Shown: positions 12,721 to 21,415 of the stretch, in pieces
Position numbering within the stretch: position 1 is the first letter of the stretch
Layout: every line of letters starts with the position of its first letter
DNA from: Mesorhizobium sp.
GTDB lineage: Bacteria; Pseudomonadota; Alphaproteobacteria; Rhizobiales; Rhizobiaceae
NCBI RefSeq assembly: GCF_024710845.1
Contig: NZ_JANJTZ010000054.1
Span: 18,570-82,569, forward strand
Direction of reading: 5' to 3'
DNA: 64,000 nt
Notes under the pieces: generated by a model
Database searches by the model: none
Seen by the model: the letters and a program-made list of their open reading frames with translations, nothing else
What the model was told of the DNA's origin: nothing
Translations under genes and position numbers: made by a program

Positions 12721-12897
12721 GTCATCCTCGGGCTGGCCCTTCAGGCGTTCGATTGGCTTCGCGAGGTCCACTGGACCTTGCAATTCGCCCGATGGGCGAA
12801 CCGCCATCTCACCCCGAGGATCTGCCGGCGTTGATGCGATGGGCGGTTCAGATACGGACGAGCGCAGGTAGATCCTCGGGTCAAGCCCGAGGATGAC
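12721..12897. repeat. Intergenic element bounded by 14-bp perfect terminal inverted repeats GTCATCCTCGGGCT...AGCCCGAGGATGAC
   Basis: Direct reading: left arm 12721-12734, right arm 12884-12897. Confidence 0.7.
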
Positions 12898-12925
12898 GCC
12901 GCGCGTGGGATGGACCGTCGGCTTC

Positions 12926-13792
12926 TCACGACGTGTCGCGCCTCGCCTCCCAGGCGAAATAGTGAAGGTCGCGCAGCACGTCGTCGACCGCGTGTTCTGC
13001 GCGTGGCGAGCCGGGGCAGTGGAGGCCATAGGCGCGGCCGGGACGCAACGGCGAGAGGCGGCCGGCGCGGCCGGTCTTGCGCAGGGCCGTGCAGCGGGCC
13101 TGCCAGCGGGCGAGGCGCATCGCCTGGCGCGGCAGGTCGCCGAGCGCCCGGCTCAAGGCTTCGAGACGCAGGCGAAGGTATCCGGCATCGATCGGATCGT
13201 TGGGCGAGGGATCGTGCCTGGGCGCGATCGCGAAGAGCGGCGTCCAGCCGGGAATGGAGATTCGCGGCACGCCGGAGGTGCGGATGTGGAACGGCGGCGC
13301 GTCCGGATCGGGCAGCGGGTCGAGGAGAGGGAACGAGAGTTTGCGTTGGGCCGTCGCTTCGACAGACGCTTCCGTCTCGGCGGCGGTGCCGAGCGCAAGG
13401 CCGAGGCCCGGGACAACGATGGGGACGTGCGTGACCAGCGGGCCGCGGTTAGGCCGGAGCGGCGGTAGCGCAGGCTTCGCCGCCACCATGTCGCGGCCGA
13501 CGACGACGATCAGCCGTCGCACGGCAGCTTCCGCCGCGCGCAGCAGGCGGTAGACGGCGCGGTGGACGCGGCGGGGGAGCGTCGGGCTCGCCAGATCCCC
13601 CTCACCAGGTCCGGCTAACGCCTCGGCTTTGCCTCGGCGAGCCGAACCATCCTCTCCCACAAGGGGCGAGGAAAAGGCGAGCCCGGCCATGATGCACAGC
13701 GTGGTGATGATGGGGCCGAGCAGCCGGACATTGCGCTCGATCACAAGATCCCAGTCGATGCCTCCGTCACTCACCTCATCCCAACTGCTCAC
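12926..13792 (-). CDS. Hypothetical protein, interrupted in frame by a palindromic repeat element
   Basis: 288-aa ORF (MSSWDEVSDGGIDWDLVIERNVRLLGPIITTLCIMAGL...). Its atypical SSPLVGEDGSARRGKAEALAGPGEGDLASP segment corresponds to the repeat at 13584-13684. Confidence 0.6.
   Translation of the reverse strand: MSSWDEVSDGGIDWDLVIERNVRLLGPIITTLCIMAGLAFSSPLVGEDGSARRGKAEALAGPGEGDLASPTLPRRVHRAVYRLLRAAEAAVRRLIVVVGRDMVAAKPALPPLRPNRGPLVTHVPIVVPGLGLALGTAAETEASVEATAQRKLSFPLLDPLPDPDAPPFHIRTSGVPRISIPGWTPLFAIAPRHDPSPNDPIDAGYLRLRLEALSRALGDLPRQAMRLARWQARCTALRKTGRAGRLSPLRPGRAYGLHCPGSPRAEHAVDDVLRDLHYFAWEARRDTS
13584..13684. repeat. Palindromic repeat unit embedded in a CDS
   Basis: Ends GGGCTCGCC (13584-13592) / GGCGAGCCC (13676-13684). 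Internal imperfect hairpin GGTCCGGCTAACGCC (13608-13622) / GGCGAGCCGAACC (13636-13648). Confidence 0.65.
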
Positions 13793-13876
13793 CTGCGCCT
13801 CCTTTCAGCGCGGACAGTGTGGTGGAGAGGCGCAAGGAGGTGGATAGATCTTTTCGCTGCGGGACGATCGGAAGCT

Positions 13877-14019
13877 CCGTCATCCCGGCGACCGGAGGTC
13901 AGCCGGGAAACATTGATCGCCGGGAGAGAGGCGCCGTCTGTCATGCCGCGGAGGCGTTTTCGGCGTGTAACCGGAGGGAGGAATAGATCCCGCATGGCCT
14001 TCGGCCTGCGGGATGACGG
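13877..14019. repeat. Intergenic inverted-repeat element CCGTCATCCCG...CGGGATGACGG with internal hairpin
   Basis: 11-bp perfect arms 13877-13887 / 14009-14019. Internal stem ATCCCGCA (13987-13994) / TGCGGGAT (14007-14014) with GGCC-TTC-GGCC tip. Confidence 0.6.
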
Positions 14020-14227
14020 GCGGAGGGGGGCGGCATGGTGGCGGGAAACGCAGGCGGCGGGCCCACAAACGCCAAAGGCGCCTGGCCGGAAGACGGTGGA
14101 TCGGAAGAGGCGGTGGCGTGGCGAAAGGCGAGTGGGCAAGGCGTGCGCGCGGGAGACCCGGAAAATCGGTCCACGGGACGCATGTGATGCAATTCATGTC
14201 GGCGCGGCCGCAGAGGTGCAGAATTGA

Positions 14228-14252
14228 CTTCCGGGGCGGGACATCCCGGAAG
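14228..14252 (+). promoter_or_regulatory. Hairpin overlapping the ribosome-binding site of the downstream small CDS
   Basis: CTTCCGGG (14228-14235) / CCCGGAAG (14245-14252), 8-bp perfect stem, 9-nt loop. The GGAAGGA Shine-Dalgarno-like sequence (14248-14254) overlaps the 3' arm; ATG at 14263. Confidence 0.5.
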
Positions 14253-14262
14253 GAACACGCAC

Positions 14263-14658
14263 ATGCTGGCTTATGCAATCGACAAGTCACGCCTCGCCAC
14301 CGACGGCAAGGAATATCTGAAACTTCTCGCTTCGAATGCCGACTGGATCATCCGCGACAAGGCGAGCCTCATGGTCAACCGCAAGGCCGTGCCGGGTCTC
14401 GCCAAGCTGCCCGACGCGGACTTCCGCGCCTTCGCCGACAGCCTGGAATTCAAGGGCGGCGGGCTTGCCCACGGCAATTATCGCCCGCTGATGATGAACC
14501 TGACGCTGACCGAACTGTTCGAGGTGTTCGAAGCCTTCGGCATGGGGCGCGACTATTTCCTGCGCATTCACGAGTACGACTGCGCGGGCGGCGGCTGCTC
14601 GTTCTCGTTCTGGTCGTTCTGCGCCAGCAATTGCCATCCGGCCGTCGTCGAACAGTGA
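14263..14658 (+). CDS. Small hypothetical protein with Cys-rich C-terminus
   Basis: MLAYAIDKSRLATDGKEYLKLL...EYDCAGGGCSFSFWSFCASNCHPAVVEQ, 131 aa, ATG preceded by AAGGA at suitable spacing. Confidence 0.7.
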   Translation: MLAYAIDKSRLATDGKEYLKLLASNADWIIRDKASLMVNRKAVPGLAKLPDADFRAFADSLEFKGGGLAHGNYRPLMMNLTLTELFEVFEAFGMGRDYFLRIHEYDCAGGGCSFSFWSFCASNCHPAVVEQ

Positions 14659-14671
14659 ACGGCGCGGATTC

Positions 14672-15739
<1,068 letters not shown>

Positions 15740-15751
15740 GGGTTCTTCCGG

Positions 15752-16537
15752 TTAGTGGAGCTGCGCCGGCGCCCGGGGGGCGAAGCGGGAGACGACCTGG
15801 ATGAGGGCCATGCAGCCCCATGTGATGGCAAAGGCGATGACCGCGAGCGCAGCGGGTTCGTAGGCGCGGTTGGCGCCGAGAAGCTGCATGTAGGGCCCGA
15901 AGGCGGGACGGTTGAGGAGTGCTGCCAGCGTGAACTCGCCGATGACGATGGCGAAGGTCAGGAACGCGCCGGACATGACCGCGACCAGCACGTTGGGCAG
16001 GATGATGCGGGCGAGGATGGTGATCCACCCGGCGCCGAGCGATTGCGCCGCCTCTGTCAGCGTGCCGACGTCGATCGTGCGCAGTCCCGTATCGACCGCC
16101 CGGTACATGTAGGGCAGCGCCAGCGTCGCATAGCCGAACATCAACAGGATGTTGGTGCCGGTGGCCGAGCCGGTGAGCGGCAGGAAGCTCGACGTGTTGT
16201 AGAGCCGGATGTAGCCGAAGACGATGACGATGGCCGGGATGACCAGCGGCAGAAGCGTGATGAACTCGATATAGGGCCTGAGCCCCGGCAGCCTGAGCCG
16301 CACCCAGTAGGCCGTCGGCACGATCAGCACGACGCCGAAGATGATGGTCGCGATCGCCATCCCGACCGAATAGGCAAAGGTTTCCTGGAACCTCGGATCG
16401 GCGAGCACCTTGGCATAGGCGTCGAAGGAATAGACGCCGCGGCGCATCTTGAGCGAGAACTCAGTCATGCCGAGCAGCGGCAGGATGAAGTAGAGCATGC
16501 CGAAGATGACGGCCGCCCAGGCCCAGAACTTTCTCAT
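15752..16537 (-). CDS. ABC transporter permease (PotC-like)
   Basis: MRKFWAWAAVIFGMLYFILPLLGMTEFS..., multi-TM with EAAQSLGAGW EAA loop. Start codon at 16535-16537 overlaps the upstream gene stop. Confidence 0.9.
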   Translation of the reverse strand: MRKFWAWAAVIFGMLYFILPLLGMTEFSLKMRRGVYSFDAYAKVLADPRFQETFAYSVGMAIATIIFGVVLIVPTAYWVRLRLPGLRPYIEFITLLPLVIPAIVIVFGYIRLYNTSSFLPLTGSATGTNILLMFGYATLALPYMYRAVDTGLRTIDVGTLTEAAQSLGAGWITILARIILPNVLVAVMSGAFLTFAIVIGEFTLAALLNRPAFGPYMQLLGANRAYEPAALAVIAFAITWGCMALIQVVSRFAPRAPAQLH

Positions 16538-17421
16538 TTGAGCCACCGCTCCGAACGTGCGCGCAGCCAGATGTAGATCGTGTTGGCGATGCCGGTGACG
16601 ACGATCATGCCGAAGGCGAGCGCGTAGCCGAGATGCGGGTCGCCGAGCACGTCGCCGCGGATCTGCGCGAACAGCAGGATCGGCACGATCGACAGCGACG
16701 AGCCGGTGAGCGCGATCGCGGTCGCCACCGCGCCGAAGGCGTTGGCGAACAGGAGCGCCAGCGTGCCCAGCAGCGACGGAAACAGGATCGGCAGGGCGAT
16801 CATTGTCCAGTACTGCCGTCCGGTTGCGCCGAGAATGCTGGCCGCCTCTCGCCATTCGCGCTTCAGCCCGTCGAGCGCCGGCGTGATGATCAGGATCATC
16901 AGCGGAATCTGGAAGAAGAGATAGGTGAGCGTCAGGCCCCAGAAGGACAGGAGGTTGAAGCCGAGCGAGCGCAGGTCGATGCCGAGCTGGGTGCGCAGGA
17001 ACACCGTGACGAGGCCGATCGGCCCGAGCGTGGCGATGAAGGCGAAGGCGAGCGGCACGCCCGCGAAGTTCGAAGCCACACCCGAAAAGGTCAGCAGCGG
17101 CGAACGCACCCAGTTGGGCAGCCCGCCGAGCACGACGGCCGCCGCCATCGCGAAGCCGACGATACAGCCGAGGATGGCCGAGGCCAGGCTGATGCGGATG
17201 GAGATCCAGTAGGCTGCCATGATCGACGGCGTGAACAGGCCCTGGACGTTCTTCAGCGTGAACTCGCCGGCCGGGTTCTGGAAGGCGCCGATGACGATGT
17301 TCATCGTCGGCAGGATGAGAAACAGAAGCGCGAAGATGAGGAACGGCGCGACGCCCAGCCAGTCGAGCGGCAGCCGCAACCTTGGCTTCTCAGACTGCGC
17401 GGGCGGTGCGCTTGCCGTCAT
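16534..17421 (-). CDS. ABC transporter permease (PotB-like)
   Basis: MTASAPPAQSEKPRLRLPLDWLGVAPFLIFALLF..., EAASILGATGRQYW EAA motif. Confidence 0.9.
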   Translation of the reverse strand: MTASAPPAQSEKPRLRLPLDWLGVAPFLIFALLFLILPTMNIVIGAFQNPAGEFTLKNVQGLFTPSIMAAYWISIRISLASAILGCIVGFAMAAAVVLGGLPNWVRSPLLTFSGVASNFAGVPLAFAFIATLGPIGLVTVFLRTQLGIDLRSLGFNLLSFWGLTLTYLFFQIPLMILIITPALDGLKREWREAASILGATGRQYWTMIALPILFPSLLGTLALLFANAFGAVATAIALTGSSLSIVPILLFAQIRGDVLGDPHLGYALAFGMIVVTGIANTIYIWLRARSERWLK

Positions 17422-17448
17422 CTGGACAATCGTTTCGACAAAGGAGGA

Positions 17449-17474
17449 CCTGCCCCGCACAATCGCGGGGCAGG
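17449..17474. promoter_or_regulatory. Intercistronic hairpin between binding-protein and permease genes
   Basis: CCTGCCCCGC (17449-17458) / GCGGGGCAGG (17465-17474), 10-bp perfect stem. Confidence 0.6.
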
Positions 17475-17489
17475 CGAGCTTTCAGGCGC

Positions 17490-18596
17490 TTACTGAACGT
17501 TGGCGCCGACGACCTTGTCCCAGCCGCCGGTGACGGCGGCCTTGTTCTCGTTGACCTCGTCAAGCGTCGGGAAGTAGGCCGCCTCGTAGGAAGCCGCCGG
17601 CGGCAGCTTGTCGAGGAGTTCCTGCGGGATGACGCCGCGCTTGGCCATGTCGTTGAAGCGGATCGGGTGGCAGTAGCCCTTGAGCCAGCCGAGCTGTCCC
17701 TCGTCGGAATAGAGATACTCCATCCACAGCTTCGCCGCATTCGGATGCGGCGCGTAGGCGCTGATCGCCTGGACGTAGACGCCAGCGAGCACGCCCGACT
17801 TCGGCACGACGACTTCGACCGGCGGGTTGCCGGCGAGCGTGTCCTTGGCGGCGAGCGCGTTGTAGTCCCACATCACGACGATCGGGGTGGCGCCCTGGGC
17901 CAGCGTGCCGGCCTTGCCGATCACCGGCACGAAGTTGCCAGCCTTGTTGAGTTCGGCGAAGAACTCGAGCCCCTTTTCGCCGGCTTCCTTGCCGGGCTTG
18001 CCGCCCTTGGCCATGCCGGCCGCGAGCGCCGCCAGGATCGCCTGGTTGGACGCGCGCGGATCACCGGCCAGAGCCACCTGGCCCTTGTATTCCGGCTTCA
18101 GGAGATCGGCCCAGTCGGTGGGCGTGTTGGGGACGAGGTCCTTGTTCACGATCAGCGACATCACGCCGTAGTAGTCGCCATACCAGTGGCCGTCCGCGTC
18201 CTTGGCGCCCTCCGGGATCGAATCCCAGGTCGAGACCTTGTACGGCTGGACCAGGCCTTCGGCCTTGGAGGACGGGCCGAAGGCCAGGCCGACGTCGATC
18301 ACGTCAGGCGCCTGCGGGCCCTTGTTGTCCTTGTTCGCCTTGATCGCCTCGATCTCGTCCGCCGAACCGGCGTCGGGATTGAGTTCGTTCACGGTGATCT
18401 CCGGATACTTCTTCTTGAAGCCTTCAATGACCCCGCCATAACCGCACCAGTCGTGCGGCAGCGCGATCGTGGTCAGCATGCCTTCCGCCTTGGCGGCAGC
18501 TTCGATCGCCGCCAGATCCTGGGCCGACGAGATCGCCGACGAAGCCATCAGCGTCGCCGCCGTGACCGAAAGGATCTTCCCCATTGTCTTGAACAT
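17490..18596 (-). CDS. ABC transporter periplasmic substrate-binding protein
   Basis: MFKTMGKILSVTAATLMASSAISSAQD signal peptide. Binding-protein fold segments (GVMSLIVNKDLVPNTPTDWADLLKPEYKGQVALAGDPRASNQAI). Confidence 0.9.
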   Translation of the reverse strand: MFKTMGKILSVTAATLMASSAISSAQDLAAIEAAAKAEGMLTTIALPHDWCGYGGVIEGFKKKYPEITVNELNPDAGSADEIEAIKANKDNKGPQAPDVIDVGLAFGPSSKAEGLVQPYKVSTWDSIPEGAKDADGHWYGDYYGVMSLIVNKDLVPNTPTDWADLLKPEYKGQVALAGDPRASNQAILAALAAGMAKGGKPGKEAGEKGLEFFAELNKAGNFVPVIGKAGTLAQGATPIVVMWDYNALAAKDTLAGNPPVEVVVPKSGVLAGVYVQAISAYAPHPNAAKLWMEYLYSDEGQLGWLKGYCHPIRFNDMAKRGVIPQELLDKLPPAASYEAAYFPTLDEVNENKAAVTGGWDKVVGANVQ

Positions 18597-18725
18597 ATTC
18601 TTCTCCTTGAGACTGACGCCCACAGGCACCGGCAACGCGGGTATCCGCTTCCCATGACAAACGGATGAATGTCCTGCGAAGTCTGCGCCTTGCCGAAATT
18701 AAAGCGGTTTCCACACTTTAGTGCA

Positions 18726-18757
18726 ATTAGCCGGCGTGCCTAATTTTACCGGCTAAT
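18726..18757. promoter_or_regulatory. 9-bp inverted repeat, candidate operator or weak terminator
   Basis: ATTAGCCGG (18726-18734) - 14 nt - CCGGCTAAT (18749-18757) in the 213-bp gap upstream of the ABC operon. Confidence 0.5.
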
Positions 18758-18809
18758 GATTTGTCGAGACTTCGCCGGCCCGCGGTATCGCGGCAGGCCG
18801 GCAGGCGCC

Positions 18810-19982
18810 TCAAAGCTTGCCCTCGATCGCGTTCTCGAGAACCTCGAGCGCCGCTTTCTTCGTGAACTTGACCGGGTTCGAGCCCGTCGACGGGTCGGCC
18901 ACCGCCATCTCGGCGATCATCGCCTTGCGCTTCTTGTCCATGTCCAGGCCCTTGACCAGCTCGGGCAGCGTGTGCGGCACCTTCAGCTGCTTGCGCAGCT
19001 TGAGCACCGCCTTGGCGAAGCCCTCGTAGCCGCCCTTGATGCCGAGATAGGCGGCCGCCCGCGTCAGCCGCTCCTCGATCGCCGGGCGGTTGAAGGCGAG
19101 CACGTAGGGCATGAACACCGCATTGGTCATGCCGTGATGGGTGTCGTAGAGCGCCCCGATCGGATGCGACAGCGAGTGGATGGCGCCGAGCCCCTTCTGG
19201 AAGGCGGTGGCGCCCATGGCGGCGGCGCTCATCATGTGGGCGCGGGCGGTGAGATCCGTCGGGGTGGCGACGGCCTTGGGCAGGTTCTCGAACACGAGCC
19301 GCATGCCTTCGAGCGCGATGCCGTCCGCCATCGGATGGTAACCGGGCGCGCAATAGGCCTCGAGGCAGTGCGCCAGCGCGTCCATGCCGGTGCCGACGGT
19401 GATGAAGGCCGGCATGCCGACCGTCAGCTCCGGATCGGCGATGACGATGGCGGGCAGCATCTTCGGGTGGAAGATGATCTTCTTGGTGTGGCTCTCCTCG
19501 TGGGTCAGCACCGCCGCGCGGCCGACTTCGGAGCCGGTGCCCGCCGTCGTCGGCACCGCGACGATCGGTGCGATCTTCGAGGCATCCGCCCGGGTCCACC
19601 AGTCGCCGATGTCCTCGAAGTCCCAGACCGGCCGCGTCTGGCCGGCCTGGAAGGCGATCAGCTTGCCGAGGTCGATGGCCGAGCCGCCGCCGAAGACGAT
19701 GGCGCCGTCATGCTTGCCCTTCTTCCAAGCGGCGATGCCGGCAGCGAGGTTGGCTTCGACCGGGTTCGGCTTGACGTCGGAGAAGACGGCATAGGGCACG
19801 CCGGCGTCGTCGAGGATCTTGAGCGCCTTCGCCACCACCGGCAGCTTCACCAGCCCCGGATCGGTGACGAAAAGCGGCTTCTTGATACCGGCGGCGGCGA
19901 GCGCATCCGGCAGTTCCGAGATGCGCCCCGCGCCGAAGCGGATGGTGGTCGGGTAGTTCCATTTGGAAACGAGCTTGGTCAT
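18810..19982 (-). CDS. Iron-containing (group III-type) alcohol dehydrogenase
   Basis: MTKLVSKWNYPTTIRFGAGRISEL..., FGGGSAIDLGKL, VPTTAGTGSEVGRAAVL, HSLSHPIGALYDTHHGMTNA metal-binding His motif. Confidence 0.93.
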   Translation of the reverse strand: MTKLVSKWNYPTTIRFGAGRISELPDALAAAGIKKPLFVTDPGLVKLPVVAKALKILDDAGVPYAVFSDVKPNPVEANLAAGIAAWKKGKHDGAIVFGGGSAIDLGKLIAFQAGQTRPVWDFEDIGDWWTRADASKIAPIVAVPTTAGTGSEVGRAAVLTHEESHTKKIIFHPKMLPAIVIADPELTVGMPAFITVGTGMDALAHCLEAYCAPGYHPMADGIALEGMRLVFENLPKAVATPTDLTARAHMMSAAAMGATAFQKGLGAIHSLSHPIGALYDTHHGMTNAVFMPYVLAFNRPAIEERLTRAAAYLGIKGGYEGFAKAVLKLRKQLKVPHTLPELVKGLDMDKKRKAMIAEMAVADPSTGSNPVKFTKKAALEVLENAIEGKL

Positions 19983-19999
19983 CACATGGTCTTTCGGGA

Positions 20000-21388
20000 T
20001 CAGATCGCTTCGCGCAGATGGAAGCTCTTCGGCCGCGTCAGGTTCTCGAAGCCGATGGCCGAGAGAGCCGCGCCCTTGCCGGTGTCCTTGACGCCGGTCC
20101 AGACGAGGGCCGGATCGAGGTAGTCGCAGCGGTTCATGAACACGGTTCCGGTCTCGACACGGTCGCCGATCGCCGCGGCGCGCTCGATGTCGCGTGTCCA
20201 GATCGAGGCGGTGAGGCCGTAGGGGCTGTCGTTCATCAGCGCGATGGCGTCCTCGTCGCCGCGCACCTTCATGATGCCGACGACCGGTCCGAAGCTTTCC
20301 TCGCGCATGACGCTCATCTGGTGATTGACATTGGTCAGCACCTCGACCGGCAGATAGGGCGAGCCGGCGGTGTCGCGCTCGTCCCTGGTGTTGAGATGCG
20401 CCGTCGCACCCTTGCGCAAGGCTTCCGCCTTCTGCTCGCGGATGAAGTCGGCGAAGCGGGCCTGCGCCATCGGACCCATCACGGTGGCGGCGTCGGTCGG
20501 GTCGCCGAGCGTCCAGTTCTTGCTCTCGGCGATGAAGCCGTCGACGAAATCGTCGTAGATCTTCTCGTGCACGTAGATGCGCTCGATGCCGCAGCAGCAC
20601 TGGCCGGAATTGTAGAACGCGCCCTCGGCGAGGTTGGCAATCGCGTGGTCGAGCTTGGCGTCGGGCAGGACATAGGCCGGGTCCTTGCCGCCGAGCTCGA
20701 GGCCCATCGTCATGAAGGTGCCGGCACCGGCCTTCTCGATGGCGCGCCCGCCGGCGACCGAGCCGGTGAAGTTGACGTGGTCGATCTTGCCCGACGCCAG
20801 GAGCTTCTCGGTCTGGGCGTGGTTCATGACCAGGTTCTGGAACAGGCCCTTGGGCAGGCCGGCCTTGTCGAACGCCATCTGGAAGCGCTCGCCGACGAGC
20901 AGGGTCTGCGCAGCGTGCTTGAGGATGACGGCGGAACCGGCGATCAGCGCCGGCACGATCGTGTTCACCGCGGTCAGATAGGGATAGTTCCACGGCGCGA
21001 TGACCATGACGACGCCGAGCGGCTCGCGCTTGACGTAGCGGCGGAAGCCTTCCTTCGGGTTCGACGCCATCACCGGCTTGAGCGCAGCTTCCGCGATCTC
21101 GACCATGTACTGCGTGCGTTCCTTCACGCCGCCGAACTCGCCGCCATACCTGACCGGCCGGCCCATCTGCCAGGCAAGCTCGGGCACGATTTCGTCGGTC
21201 ATGCCGACAAGCGCCTCGAGCATCGCCAGCATGTATTTGCAGCGTTCAGCGATCGGCACGTCGACCCATTTCGCCTGCGCCGCCTTGGCGCGCTCGACGG
21301 CGGCATTGACCGCCTGGTCGCTCGCAACGGGCCGCTCGGCATAGATCGAGCCATCGACGGGGGATTTGATTTTGACCGTTTCGGTCAT
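20000..21388 (-). CDS. NAD(P)-dependent aldehyde dehydrogenase family protein
   Basis: LGVVMVIAPWNYPY, NFTGSVAGGRAI, LELGGKDPAYV, NSGQCCCGIER (catalytic Cys). Confidence 0.93.
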   Translation of the reverse strand: MTETVKIKSPVDGSIYAERPVASDQAVNAAVERAKAAQAKWVDVPIAERCKYMLAMLEALVGMTDEIVPELAWQMGRPVRYGGEFGGVKERTQYMVEIAEAALKPVMASNPKEGFRRYVKREPLGVVMVIAPWNYPYLTAVNTIVPALIAGSAVILKHAAQTLLVGERFQMAFDKAGLPKGLFQNLVMNHAQTEKLLASGKIDHVNFTGSVAGGRAIEKAGAGTFMTMGLELGGKDPAYVLPDAKLDHAIANLAEGAFYNSGQCCCGIERIYVHEKIYDDFVDGFIAESKNWTLGDPTDAATVMGPMAQARFADFIREQKAEALRKGATAHLNTRDERDTAGSPYLPVEVLTNVNHQMSVMREESFGPVVGIMKVRGDEDAIALMNDSPYGLTASIWTRDIERAAAIGDRVETGTVFMNRCDYLDPALVWTGVKDTGKGAALSAIGFENLTRPKSFHLREAI

Positions 21389-21415
21389 GGTATTTCCTCG
21401 TGTTCTTGTTGTCGT

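Noticed and set aside
12585-12925. Small ORFs between the aminotransferase and the hypothetical gene
   Set aside because: They coincide with the inverted-repeat element and have no protein-like composition.
13817-14227. Overlapping 100-136 aa ORFs on both strands
   Set aside because: They lie across the intergenic repeat, are Arg/Pro-rich and have no ribosome-binding site or recognisable family.
18810-20993. Apparent 727-aa fusion upstream of the Fe-ADH
   Set aside because: The N-terminal third is an out-of-frame reading of the ALDH gene. The real ADH start is at 19982.
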